Assembly (NCBI RefSeq): GCF_021608135.1
Contig: NZ_JAKIHL010000021.1
Span: forward strand, 1 to 51,384
Direction: 5' to 3'
Source: Microaerobacter geothermalis
GTDB taxonomy: Bacteria > Bacillota > Bacilli > DSM-22679
DNA length: 51,384 nucleotides
The notes under the pieces are model-generated. The model searched no databases. It was not told the origin of the DNA and worked only from the letters and a program-made list of their open reading frames with translations. This document shows positions 7,714 through 15,030 of this stretch, piece after piece (position 1 is the first letter of the stretch; every line of letters begins with the position of its first letter). The position numbers and the translations under genes are program-made.

Positions 7714-8562
7714 GTGAGTAAAACACATATTTATGGAGATTCTCCTCTCTCAGAGAAGGATTGGCACCGATTGGATGAAACCGTTGTTGATATGGCGAAG
7801 AAACAACTAGTTGGACGCCGTTTTATTCCCATATACGGCCCACTTGGACAAGGAATCCAAAGTGTCGCTGTGGATATTTATGATGAGCAAACCGGAGGTT
7901 CCCTTGATTTACGGGGGGAAAGTTCTAAAATTACCAACCCAACCAGACGGATTCATTTGACCATTCCATTAATTTATAAGGACTTTATCTTATATTGGAG
8001 AGATCTTGAACAGGCAAAAACCCTACATCTCCCTATTGATTTAAGTGCTGCTGCCAATGCTGCTGCCCAGTGTTCCCTTTTGGAAGACTCCTTAATTTTT
8101 CATGGCTCCGACGATTTTGGCCTTCCCGGCCTGATGAATGTAAACGGCCGTTTAACTCATATCCGTGGAGATTGGATGGAATCAGGAAATGCATTTCAAG
8201 ATGTGGTAGATGCAAGAAATAAACTGCTTCAGCATGGACACACAGGGCCCTATGCCATGGTGGTATCACCCGAGTTATACTCCCTTCTTCATCGGGTACA
8301 CAAAGGAACCAACGTATTGGAGATTGAACACGTTCGGGAGTTGATTACTGAAGGGGTTTACCAATCTCCTGTATTGAAGGCTGGCACTGGTGTGATCATG
8401 TCTACCGGATCACATAATATGGACCTGGCCATTGCAGAAGATATGGATACCGCTTATCTTGACCATGAAAATATGAATCATGTATTCCGTGTTTATGAAG
8501 CCTTGGTTCTCAGAATTAAACGGCCCACATCCATTTGTACTCTGGAACCGTTAGAAGGCTAA
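7714..8562 (+). CDS. Encapsulin nanocompartment shell protein (family 1)
   Basis: A 282-aa HK97-fold shell protein: N-terminal LSEKDWHRLDETVVDMAKKQLVGRRF (the helix that docks cargo peptides), GPLGQGIQSVAVDIY, and the C-terminal YLDHENMNHVFRVYEALVLRIKRP typical of encapsulins. Subunits assemble into an icosahedral compartment that encloses cargo bearing the LTxGSL tail, here the preceding IMEF-like gene. The start is GTG 7714, after AAAGGAGG. The pairing predicts an iron-storage compartment; no classic ferritin is seen here. Expression is probably controlled by the metal-responsive promoter upstream. Confidence 0.95.
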   Translation: MSKTHIYGDSPLSEKDWHRLDETVVDMAKKQLVGRRFIPIYGPLGQGIQSVAVDIYDEQTGGSLDLRGESSKITNPTRRIHLTIPLIYKDFILYWRDLEQAKTLHLPIDLSAAANAAAQCSLLEDSLIFHGSDDFGLPGLMNVNGRLTHIRGDWMESGNAFQDVVDARNKLLQHGHTGPYAMVVSPELYSLLHRVHKGTNVLEIEHVRELITEGVYQSPVLKAGTGVIMSTGSHNMDLAIAEDMDTAYLDHENMNHVFRVYEALVLRIKRPTSICTLEPLEG

Positions 8563-8605
8563 TCATCTGCGTTAATAAAGCGGTAGTCAATTTACGTAAC
8601 ATTTA

Positions 8606-8635
8606 AGCCCTTGCCATGAAGCGAGGGCTTTTACA
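8606..8635 (+). terminator. Terminator of the encapsulin operon
   Basis: AGCCCT pairs with AGGGCT around an 11-12 base loop, followed by TTTTA. It lies between the convergent encapsulin and unknown genes. Confidence 0.7.
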
Positions 8636-8642
8636 TTAATTA

Positions 8643-9107
8643 CTATGCAATTCTGATGACCTTTCCGTTACAACATTCAACTTTGGAAATTTCCAAGGAA
8701 TTTGCTGCTTCTTCCCCAATATCTTCGACGATGGCTGCCAATTCCGCTTTAAAGGTTTTGGTATGACATCCTTGGTTCACTTCACATAATCGTTTTAAGT
8801 ATTTTAACTTCTCCTCAATTTTTTGCTTTTTATAGGAAGAATTTTTCATATCTTTTATATATTTGTGTGTAGGTTGGACAATGATACTGATGTCATCAAT
8901 GTTTACGATATAGCGTTTTCCTTCTGTTGTGTAGAAACCCAATGTACAATGAATGGTTCCAGTTCCTGAAATGCTAATGATCACAGGATTAGAAAATTCC
9001 TCCCCTGATCTCAGCTTAATTTTTTCAGCCTCTATTACTCCACCCAACTTTCTTTCATTGGAAAGAACTGTGTCAATGTCAGGCAAACCGTTTACGTCAT
9101 ATAACAT
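8643..9107 (-). CDS. Unrecognised cytoplasmic protein, 154 aa
   Basis: I do not recognise this protein. It starts MLYDVNGLPDIDTVL at ATG 9107, 7 bases after GGAGGG; an in-frame upstream extension to 9143 has no ribosome site. The first ~80 residues look beta-rich (VIISISGTGTIHCTLGFYT). The second half is helical and charged (KKQKIEEKLKYLKRLCEV) with four or five cysteines, including a vicinal pair in VECCNGK near the C-terminus. No signal peptide or membrane span. It stands alone, convergent with the encapsulin operon. Metal or redox chemistry by the cysteines is only a possibility. Confidence 0.6.
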   Translation of the reverse strand: MLYDVNGLPDIDTVLSNERKLGGVIEAEKIKLRSGEEFSNPVIISISGTGTIHCTLGFYTTEGKRYIVNIDDISIIVQPTHKYIKDMKNSSYKKQKIEEKLKYLKRLCEVNQGCHTKTFKAELAAIVEDIGEEAANSLEISKVECCNGKVIRIA

Positions 9108-9228
9108 TTCCAACCCTCCACTGATACTAATTATCAATTTCATTTTACAGGAATAAATGCCGAATGGTCAACGATAAAAAGTAAAAAATTAAAAAATAAA
9201 AGAAAGGGTTGTCCACCCTTTCCAGATA

Positions 9229-10470
9229 TTAAAATTCAAATTCAGTTTCAGTTAACCGTTTTTTGATTTCACCTATTACCCGCTTTTCTTCTTCAATTCC
9301 CTTGGCCTGGAATGTGACGGAAAATCGAACAAAATGTCCGGCATCATCCCAAGGAACAGTAGAGATCAACTTTTCTGTAATCAAATATTGGGAGAAATCC
9401 TCTGCCGATTCAAAACGGCGACCTCCTTTAATTCCTTTCGGAATTTCAACATACAGATAAAAGGAACCCTTTGGCTTTTCCACATCAAAGCCGACTTCCC
9501 TTAATGCCTCAACCAACATATCATGGCGTCTCGAATATTTGGCGGAAATTTCTTCTGTAATCTCAGGATGTTCCAGTGCGTGAACCGCCGCTTTTTGAAT
9601 CGCCATAAACTGACCGGAATCATAATTATCCTTTACCGTTGCAAATCCCTTAACAATTAATTCATTCCCTACGACAAATCCCATCCGCCAACCAGTCATG
9701 TTGTATGCTTTAGAAAGGGATTGTATCTCTGCCCCCACTTCCTTGGCTCCGTCTACGGACAAAAAGCTTAAGGGTTTTTCACCATCAAAGGTTAACGCAG
9801 CATAGGCAGCATCATGAATCACGATCACACGGTTTTCTCTGGCAAAATGAACTACCTTTTCAAAAAATTCCCTCGTAGCGCTCGCCCCGGTAGGATTGTT
9901 GGGATAGTTTAAATATAATAGCTTTGCCCGTCTCTTTTGATCTTCTGTGAGGGTATCCAAATCGGGCAGGAAGTTATTTTCCTTTAATAGCGGGAGATTT
10001 ACCACTTCCCCTCCCAACCATTTGGTATGGGTGCCCATCACAGGATAACCGGGTACTGTCATAATCGTGATATCACCTGGATTGATAAATATTTGAGGAA
10101 TCATGGCCAGGCCAGGCTTTGAACCAATGGTATGGTTCACTTCCGTTTCCGGGTTAATCCCTTTTACACCAAAAATCTCTTCCATGTATTTGGCTGCGGC
10201 CACCTTAAATTCAGGGATGCCATTATCGGCGTAAAACCGGTTTTCAGGTTTCGCAGCCTCTGTCTGCAATGTCTCAACAACACCAGGAAAAGCCATTTCA
10301 TCCGGTTCACCGACACCCATATCAATCAATTCCACATCAGGGTGAGCCTTCTTGGCTGCCATTTTTGCTCTTTTTATTTTTTCAAACTTATAAAGAACGG
10401 TATCTTTTCCAAATTGATTTCCACCAATACGTTCTGCAAACAATTGCTGAATATAACTTTCTTGTGACAC
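9229..10470 (-). CDS. dapL: LL-diaminopimelate aminotransferase-like PLP enzyme
   Basis: A class I/II PLP aminotransferase of ~413 aa. The Schiff-base lysine lies in SLSKAYNMTGWRMGFVVG, with the upstream NYPNNPTGA and IHDAAYAAL motifs and the IDMGVGEPDE N-terminus characteristic of DapL. DapL converts tetrahydrodipicolinate to LL-diaminopimelate in one step, for lysine and peptidoglycan. The start is likely GTG 10470 (AAAGGAG 9 bases upstream) rather than TTG 10479. It is monocistronic. Close relatives act on other amino acids, so substrate assignment is by resemblance. Confidence 0.85.
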   Translation of the reverse strand: MSQESYIQQLFAERIGGNQFGKDTVLYKFEKIKRAKMAAKKAHPDVELIDMGVGEPDEMAFPGVVETLQTEAAKPENRFYADNGIPEFKVAAAKYMEEIFGVKGINPETEVNHTIGSKPGLAMIPQIFINPGDITIMTVPGYPVMGTHTKWLGGEVVNLPLLKENNFLPDLDTLTEDQKRRAKLLYLNYPNNPTGASATREFFEKVVHFARENRVIVIHDAAYAALTFDGEKPLSFLSVDGAKEVGAEIQSLSKAYNMTGWRMGFVVGNELIVKGFATVKDNYDSGQFMAIQKAAVHALEHPEITEEISAKYSRRHDMLVEALREVGFDVEKPKGSFYLYVEIPKGIKGGRRFESAEDFSQYLITEKLISTVPWDDAGHFVRFSVTFQAKGIEEEKRVIGEIKKRLTETEFEF

Positions 10471-10596
10471 AACTTCCAACTCCTTTTTATTTTAACTCCA
10501 ATAATAAAACAATTTTACAGAAAAAATGGCATTTAGCCAACACCTTAAATTTAACTTGTAGGGTCAAGGATGTTTAGTTCCGCATCAATAGGAAAT

Positions 10597-11142
10597 TCAG
10601 TTTTTCCATAATTTATCTTTTATTTTTTCCAGGATCTGATTTCGGTCCAACTTCTCTTGGAAAATTTCATATTCTCCCCGTTTAAAAGGGGGAAGCAGCA
10701 TAGTCGCCAGATCAATATCGACTTGTCGAAGCTCCCCCTTCTTAAATTTAAGATGGCTAAAATACACCAGTCTGCTTTGAAACGAATCCATGTTTAAAAC
10801 TTCTGACCAAACTCGAAGTTTTTGATCTATATCTAGATGGGAGCACGATTTGAATAAATGTTCCCCTTCCTCCATTACCCAAAAATATTCAGCAAGCCTA
10901 CTTGGAATCCTAATTTCTTTTTGTTCCCCCTCAATGAAATGTTTAAAATAGATTTCCGAAGCTTTTTCCAAATATCCTTCCATCTCTAGAACCCCAAATT
11001 TTACTCCTCTTTCGATGGCTTTCTCGACAGCTTTATTAGCCCACTCCACCAATTGTTCATCGGAATATTGTGAGTATAACTGGAAATGAGATTTTAAGTA
11101 AGAAACATACTTTTCCTTTGTTTGGACTAATTGATCTTCCAT
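10597..11142 (-). CDS. Unrecognised protein, 181 aa
   Basis: No family recognised. The protein is charged, mostly helical, without signal peptide or membrane span, and ends in basic KIKDKLWKN. Features include EWANKAVEKAIERGVKFG and LPPFKRGEYEIFQEKL. The start ATG 11142 (MEDQLVQ) follows GAGGTG at 6 bases. It lies downstream of the siroheme-protein gene but is separated from it by a strong terminator, so it likely has its own promoter in 11143-11265. Confidence 0.6.
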   Translation of the reverse strand: MEDQLVQTKEKYVSYLKSHFQLYSQYSDEQLVEWANKAVEKAIERGVKFGVLEMEGYLEKASEIYFKHFIEGEQKEIRIPSRLAEYFWVMEEGEHLFKSCSHLDIDQKLRVWSEVLNMDSFQSRLVYFSHLKFKKGELRQVDIDLATMLLPPFKRGEYEIFQEKLDRNQILEKIKDKLWKN

Positions 11143-11265
11143 TTCATTCACCTCACAATGATTATATGTTCTTTCCCGGATTTATTTCTCCGTTCTGATG
11201 ATATTATACATGACCTTCTAGTATGTGTCGTTAAGAATAAAACCGCAATTGTGAGATGTGATCTT

Positions 11266-11309
11266 GGACAAAAAAAGCTTCGATCTAATTGACCGAAGCT
11301 TTTTTGTCC
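11266..11309 (-). terminator. Strong terminator after the siroheme-type reductase
   Basis: GGACAAAAAAAGCTTCG pairs with CGAAGCTTTTTTGTCC almost perfectly around an 11-base loop. The A/T flanks make it active on either strand; on the minus strand it ends the gene whose stop is at 11338. Confidence 0.85.
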
Positions 11310-11337
11310 TTTGATTTTAATAAGCAAGAAATGTAAT

Positions 11338-11964
11338 TTACGATACGCTGTGAATGATCTTTTTAAGATGATCGATGCCCACACGATTAACAAAACGTGA
11401 AAATTTTTCTCGCTTTTTCCCATGCTGCTGGAAATATAGGATTAGCTCTTTCACAACATCTATTAGCTTTTCTTCCGGCACACCGATTGCAAGTAATTGG
11501 CCAGTATGAGCGTTTAAGGTCTTAGCTTCTCCCCCTACGTAGACATCAAAAACTTCTTTATTTTTCACAACCCCAATATCCTGCAGTAACGGCTCACCGC
11601 AGGCATTGGTACAACCGGTATATCCAACCCTTAAAGCACTGGGAGCTTCCATACCAGCTATAGCTTTATTTAACGCCGCGGCAACATGAAGTCCTTCTTC
11701 CTCAGCACCTTGACAAAAACTGCAGGTTTTTAAACTTTTTACGTAAGGACCAACGGGGTAAATTTGTAGACCCGCTTCTTTTAACTTTTTTGTTACTTCT
11801 TCCACTTGATCCTCGTTCATTTCTACATACAATTGCTGAAAAGAAGTCAGTTCAATTTTAGCATTTTTTCCAACAATTGAACCTAATAAAGCTAATTGAT
11901 CAGGCTTAAATAAACTTCCTCCCACTTCAAAACCAGGTGTTACAGCAAATTTTTTCATAGACAT
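11338..11964 (-). CDS. Small sirohaem/[4Fe-4S] nitrite/sulfite reductase-like protein
   Basis: A 208-aa single-module member of the nitrite/sulfite reductase family. The N-terminal half is a ferredoxin-like nitrite/sulfite half-domain (KIELTSFQQLYVEM). The second half carries cysteines for a siroheme-coupled [4Fe-4S] cluster: CSFCQGAEE (C-x2-C, shorter than the classical C-x5-C) and CTNACGEPLLQDIGV (C-x3-C). Full assimilatory reductases have two such repeats and are over 500 aa, so this is a minimal version like those seen in anaerobes and methanogens. Activity on nitrite or sulfite is not established. Start ATG 11964 after GGAGGT at 7 bases. No electron-donor subunit is adjacent. Confidence 0.75.
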   Translation of the reverse strand: MSMKKFAVTPGFEVGGSLFKPDQLALLGSIVGKNAKIELTSFQQLYVEMNEDQVEEVTKKLKEAGLQIYPVGPYVKSLKTCSFCQGAEEEGLHVAAALNKAIAGMEAPSALRVGYTGCTNACGEPLLQDIGVVKNKEVFDVYVGGEAKTLNAHTGQLLAIGVPEEKLIDVVKELILYFQQHGKKREKFSRFVNRVGIDHLKKIIHSVS

Positions 11965-12031
11965 AAATCAAACCTCCATTCATTAATACAGTTTGAATAC
12001 ATTTCTGATCTATAAGCGTTCAAGTTTGTAC

Positions 12032-13048
12032 CTATGATACCTTCTCAGAATGAATGGGTATTTCTACCTTTGGTGCCCTTGGGTCAAGAAGCCAACAGGC
12101 TGCACGGTGATGTTGGGAGAGAACCCACTGATCAGGATTGTATTGCTCGCACACATCCATGACATATGGACATCTATCAGAAAAGGCACATCCAGATGGT
12201 GGATGGGATAAATCCGGAGGGGTCCCTTCAATGGCCCTCAAAGGTTGAGCATCATCATTATCTAATCTAGGTACGGATTGAAGTAGCCCCCAAGTATAAG
12301 GATGTTTAGCCCGATAAAAAATATCTTCTACCGTTCCGCTTTCCACCACCTTCCCCGCATACATCACCATAACCCGATGAGCGAAATTGGCCACCACTCC
12401 AAGATCATGGGTAATCAATATAATGGACATCCCCAATTTTTTTTGCAAATCCCTTAGCAGATCTATGATTTGAGCCTGGATGGTCACATCCAGCGCTGTT
12501 GTTGGCTCATCTGCAATCAATAATTCCGGTTGACATACTAAAGCCATGGCGATCACAATCCGTTGTCTCATCCCTCCACTTAATTGATGAGGATATTGTT
12601 TGCATCTTATTTTTGGATTTGGAATTCCAACCATCTCCACCAATTCTACTGCTTTCGCCATCGCTTGGTGCCTTGACATTCCCCTGTGAATGATTAGTCC
12701 CTCGGCAATTTGTTCTCCTACTTTCATGGTAGGATTGAGAGAGGTCATTGGATCCTGAAAAATCATCCCCATTTTAGAGCCCCTTAGCTTGGCCATTTCA
12801 TTTCGGTTTAGCCTGGTTATATCTTTTCCATCAAAAAGGATAGAACCTTTAGTAATACTGGCAATGCCCTTCGGCAGAAGCTGCATAATACTTTTTGCCG
12901 TCACAGACTTCCCACATCCTGATTCCCCTACAATGGCCAAAACCTCCTGTCGCTCCAAGTGAAAGGATACCCCTCTCAGTGCATGGACTTTTCGGGAATG
13001 GGACTGAAATTTAACATTCAGATCACTAACTTCTAATAACGGAGCCAT
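12032..13048 (-). CDS. oppD: Oligopeptide ABC transporter ATP-binding protein, operon 1
   Basis: A 338-aa ABC ATPase with Walker A ([13 protein letters not shown]), signature (QLSGGMRQR), Walker B ([13 protein letters not shown]) and H-loop (ITHDLGVV). The C-terminal oligopeptide/dipeptide extension has the cysteine pattern CAFSDRCPYVMDVC plus C-x-L (AACWLL), which marks the OppD/DppD type and may hold an Fe-S cluster. It energises import through OppBC. Start ATG 13048 after AAGGAGGGG. It is the last gene of operon 1. No OppF partner follows, which is unusual because Opp/Dpp ATPases normally work as D-F pairs. Confidence 0.93.
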   Translation of the reverse strand: MAPLLEVSDLNVKFQSHSRKVHALRGVSFHLERQEVLAIVGESGCGKSVTAKSIMQLLPKGIASITKGSILFDGKDITRLNRNEMAKLRGSKMGMIFQDPMTSLNPTMKVGEQIAEGLIIHRGMSRHQAMAKAVELVEMVGIPNPKIRCKQYPHQLSGGMRQRIVIAMALVCQPELLIADEPTTALDVTIQAQIIDLLRDLQKKLGMSIILITHDLGVVANFAHRVMVMYAGKVVESGTVEDIFYRAKHPYTWGLLQSVPRLDNDDAQPLRAIEGTPPDLSHPPSGCAFSDRCPYVMDVCEQYNPDQWVLSQHHRAACWLLDPRAPKVEIPIHSEKVS

Positions 13049-13060
13049 GTTTTCCCCTCC

Positions 13061-13981
13061 TTATCTTCTTAATCGGGGGTCTAAAGCATCCCTTAAACCG
13101 TCTCCAAGTACATTAAATGCGAACATCGTTAATGAGATAAAAAAAGCCGGGAAAAATAATCGCCATATTTGACCGGTTAAAAGGGTAACCAACCCTTCGG
13201 ATGTCATCGTTCCCCAACTGGCCAATGGAACAGGAACCCCCAAACCCAAAAAACTTAATGTTGCTTCTGCAAAAATGGCATTTGGAACGGTTAAAGTCAT
13301 ATTTACAATAATAGGGCCCATACAGTTAGGGATCAAGTGTTTAAATAAAATGCGCCGGGATCCAGCACCGAGAGTTTTGGCTGCCAGTACAAATTCATAT
13401 TCCTTTAATTGAAGAATTTGTCCACGGACCAATCGGGCCATTCCGATCCACCCTGTAGCAGTCATCGCAATAATAATGGTAAATAATCCCGGTTTCAAAA
13501 CAACCATTAATAAAATCGTTACAAGCAAGTGTGGGAGCCCATATAAAACATCTACAATTCTCATCATCACTTCGTCAGTTTTACCGCCCTTGTATCCGGC
13601 TATCCCTCCCCAAATCACTCCAATCAGCAAGTCTATAAGGGCTGCGGCAATTCCAATGAAAAGTGATATTCTTGCTCCCACCCATGTTCTGGCAAACATA
13701 TCACGCCCCAAATCATCGGTCCCAAACCAATGGGTTGAAGACGGGGCTTCATCTGCCTCCAGCAAACTTTGATCAGAGTAGGAATAAGGGACAAGGTAGG
13801 GACCAATTACTGACAGCAGAATTAATCCTATAATGATAAAAAAACCTAACATTGCTAACTTATTTCTCTTTAGTCGAAAAAAAGCATCTTTCCAGTAAGA
13901 CAGACTGGGTGCAACGGCTGCTTTTGGTTTTTCAGACCCTCTTTCTTTAAAGCGAAATAAGTGATCTGGGATCGTTTGCAT
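13061..13981 (-). CDS. oppC: Oligopeptide ABC transporter permease OppC, operon 1
   Basis: A 306-aa membrane permease: a cytosolic N-terminus, a first span (LAMLGFFIIIGLILLSVIGP), an extracellular region with HWFGTDDLGRDMFAR, and the coupling EAA motif region (LAAKTLGAGSRRILFKHLIPNCMGPI). This layout is that of OppC/DppC. It pairs with OppB to form the channel. Start ATG 13981, one base from the oppB stop, after AAGGAGGG. Translationally linked to oppB and followed by oppD. Confidence 0.93.
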   Translation of the reverse strand: MQTIPDHLFRFKERGSEKPKAAVAPSLSYWKDAFFRLKRNKLAMLGFFIIIGLILLSVIGPYLVPYSYSDQSLLEADEAPSSTHWFGTDDLGRDMFARTWVGARISLFIGIAAALIDLLIGVIWGGIAGYKGGKTDEVMMRIVDVLYGLPHLLVTILLMVVLKPGLFTIIIAMTATGWIGMARLVRGQILQLKEYEFVLAAKTLGAGSRRILFKHLIPNCMGPIIVNMTLTVPNAIFAEATLSFLGLGVPVPLASWGTMTSEGLVTLLTGQIWRLFFPAFFISLTMFAFNVLGDGLRDALDPRLRR

Positions 13982-13982
13982 G

Positions 13983-14909
13983 TTAATCCCTCCTTGTCAG
14001 CTTGATGCGTGGGTCTATTAAGGTATAAGCAATATCCACTACGAATATAAACAAAACCAGGATGGTACTGTAAAAAACGGCTGTTCCCAGAATAACCGGA
14101 TAATCCCTGTCTGTAATCCCCATGACGAAGTACCTTCCCATTCCAGGTATACCAAATATTTGTTCAATCACGAAACTTCCCGTCAAAATTCCAGCGGAAA
14201 TCGGCCCCAAAACGGTTACCACCGGAATTAAGGCATTTCTGAGAACATGGCGGAAAACCAGGCGAAATCCTATCACTCCTTTGGCGATGGCTGTTTGCAC
14301 ATAGTCCATGGAAAGAACCTCTAAAATACTGGATCGGGTTAATCGTGCAATATATGCCATAGGTGCCAATGCCAAAGCAACGGACGGGAGCACCGTATGT
14401 TTCCATGTCCCCCAAGTTGCCACTGGAAACCAATCCAGTTTCACCGCAAAATAATTAATAAGAATTGTTGCCATAATAAAGCTGGGTACAGAAATTCCAA
14501 TGATAGCAAATATCATGGACAGATAATCTAACCATCCGTTATGCCGCATAGCAGCGATGATTCCAAAAAATATGCCAAACACGACAGCAGTGAGAACTGC
14601 CTGGATTCCCAGTTGGGCAGATACGGGAAATCCATCGGCAATTAATTGGTTGACTCCCCGGGTTTCCGATTTGATTGACGGCCCCAGGTCAAAAGTGACG
14701 ATCCCCTTTAAATACTTCACATATTGAACGATCAGAGGATCATCCAGTCCGTAATAGGCACGGAGATTTTTTAAGACCTGCTCGGGAATGCGATTTTCGC
14801 TGGTAAAGGGATCTCCAGGTATCGCATTCATCAGCAGAAAAGTAATGGTAACAATTACAAATAAAGTTACAATGATTCCTATAAAACGTTGGATCAAAAA
14901 TTGTTGCAT
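13983..14909 (-). CDS. oppB: Oligopeptide ABC transporter permease OppB, operon 1
   Basis: A 308-aa permease with about six spans. The N-terminal QRFIGIIVTLFVIVTITFLLM..PGDPF is the OppB/DppB signature, and the EAA loop is AIAKGVIGFRLVFRHVLRNALIP. The C-terminal DIAYTLIDPRIKL is also typical. Start ATG 14909 after GAGGAGGGAG. Located 122 bp after oppA, with a hairpin in the gap that may reduce transcription of the permease genes relative to the binding protein. Confidence 0.93.
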   Translation of the reverse strand: MQQFLIQRFIGIIVTLFVIVTITFLLMNAIPGDPFTSENRIPEQVLKNLRAYYGLDDPLIVQYVKYLKGIVTFDLGPSIKSETRGVNQLIADGFPVSAQLGIQAVLTAVVFGIFFGIIAAMRHNGWLDYLSMIFAIIGISVPSFIMATILINYFAVKLDWFPVATWGTWKHTVLPSVALALAPMAYIARLTRSSILEVLSMDYVQTAIAKGVIGFRLVFRHVLRNALIPVVTVLGPISAGILTGSFVIEQIFGIPGMGRYFVMGITDRDYPVILGTAVFYSTILVLFIFVVDIAYTLIDPRIKLTRRD

Positions 14910-14980
14910 AAACTCCCTCCTCTTCCTAAAATAACAGGCCTAAAACATAACGGAGCAAGTACAAGATCAAGAGGAAAATA

Positions 14981-15008
14981 GAGAGGAATGTGATGTCACA
15001 TCCCTCTC
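14981..15008 (-). terminator. Intercistronic hairpin between oppA and oppB (operon 1)
   Basis: On the minus strand GAGAGGGATGTGA pairs with TCACATTCCTCTC (one mismatch) around a tight loop, followed by TATTTT. A partial terminator or mRNA stabiliser that would favour oppA over the permease genes. Confidence 0.6.
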
Positions 15009-15030
15009 CCACGGAGTTGTTTTCAATCTT

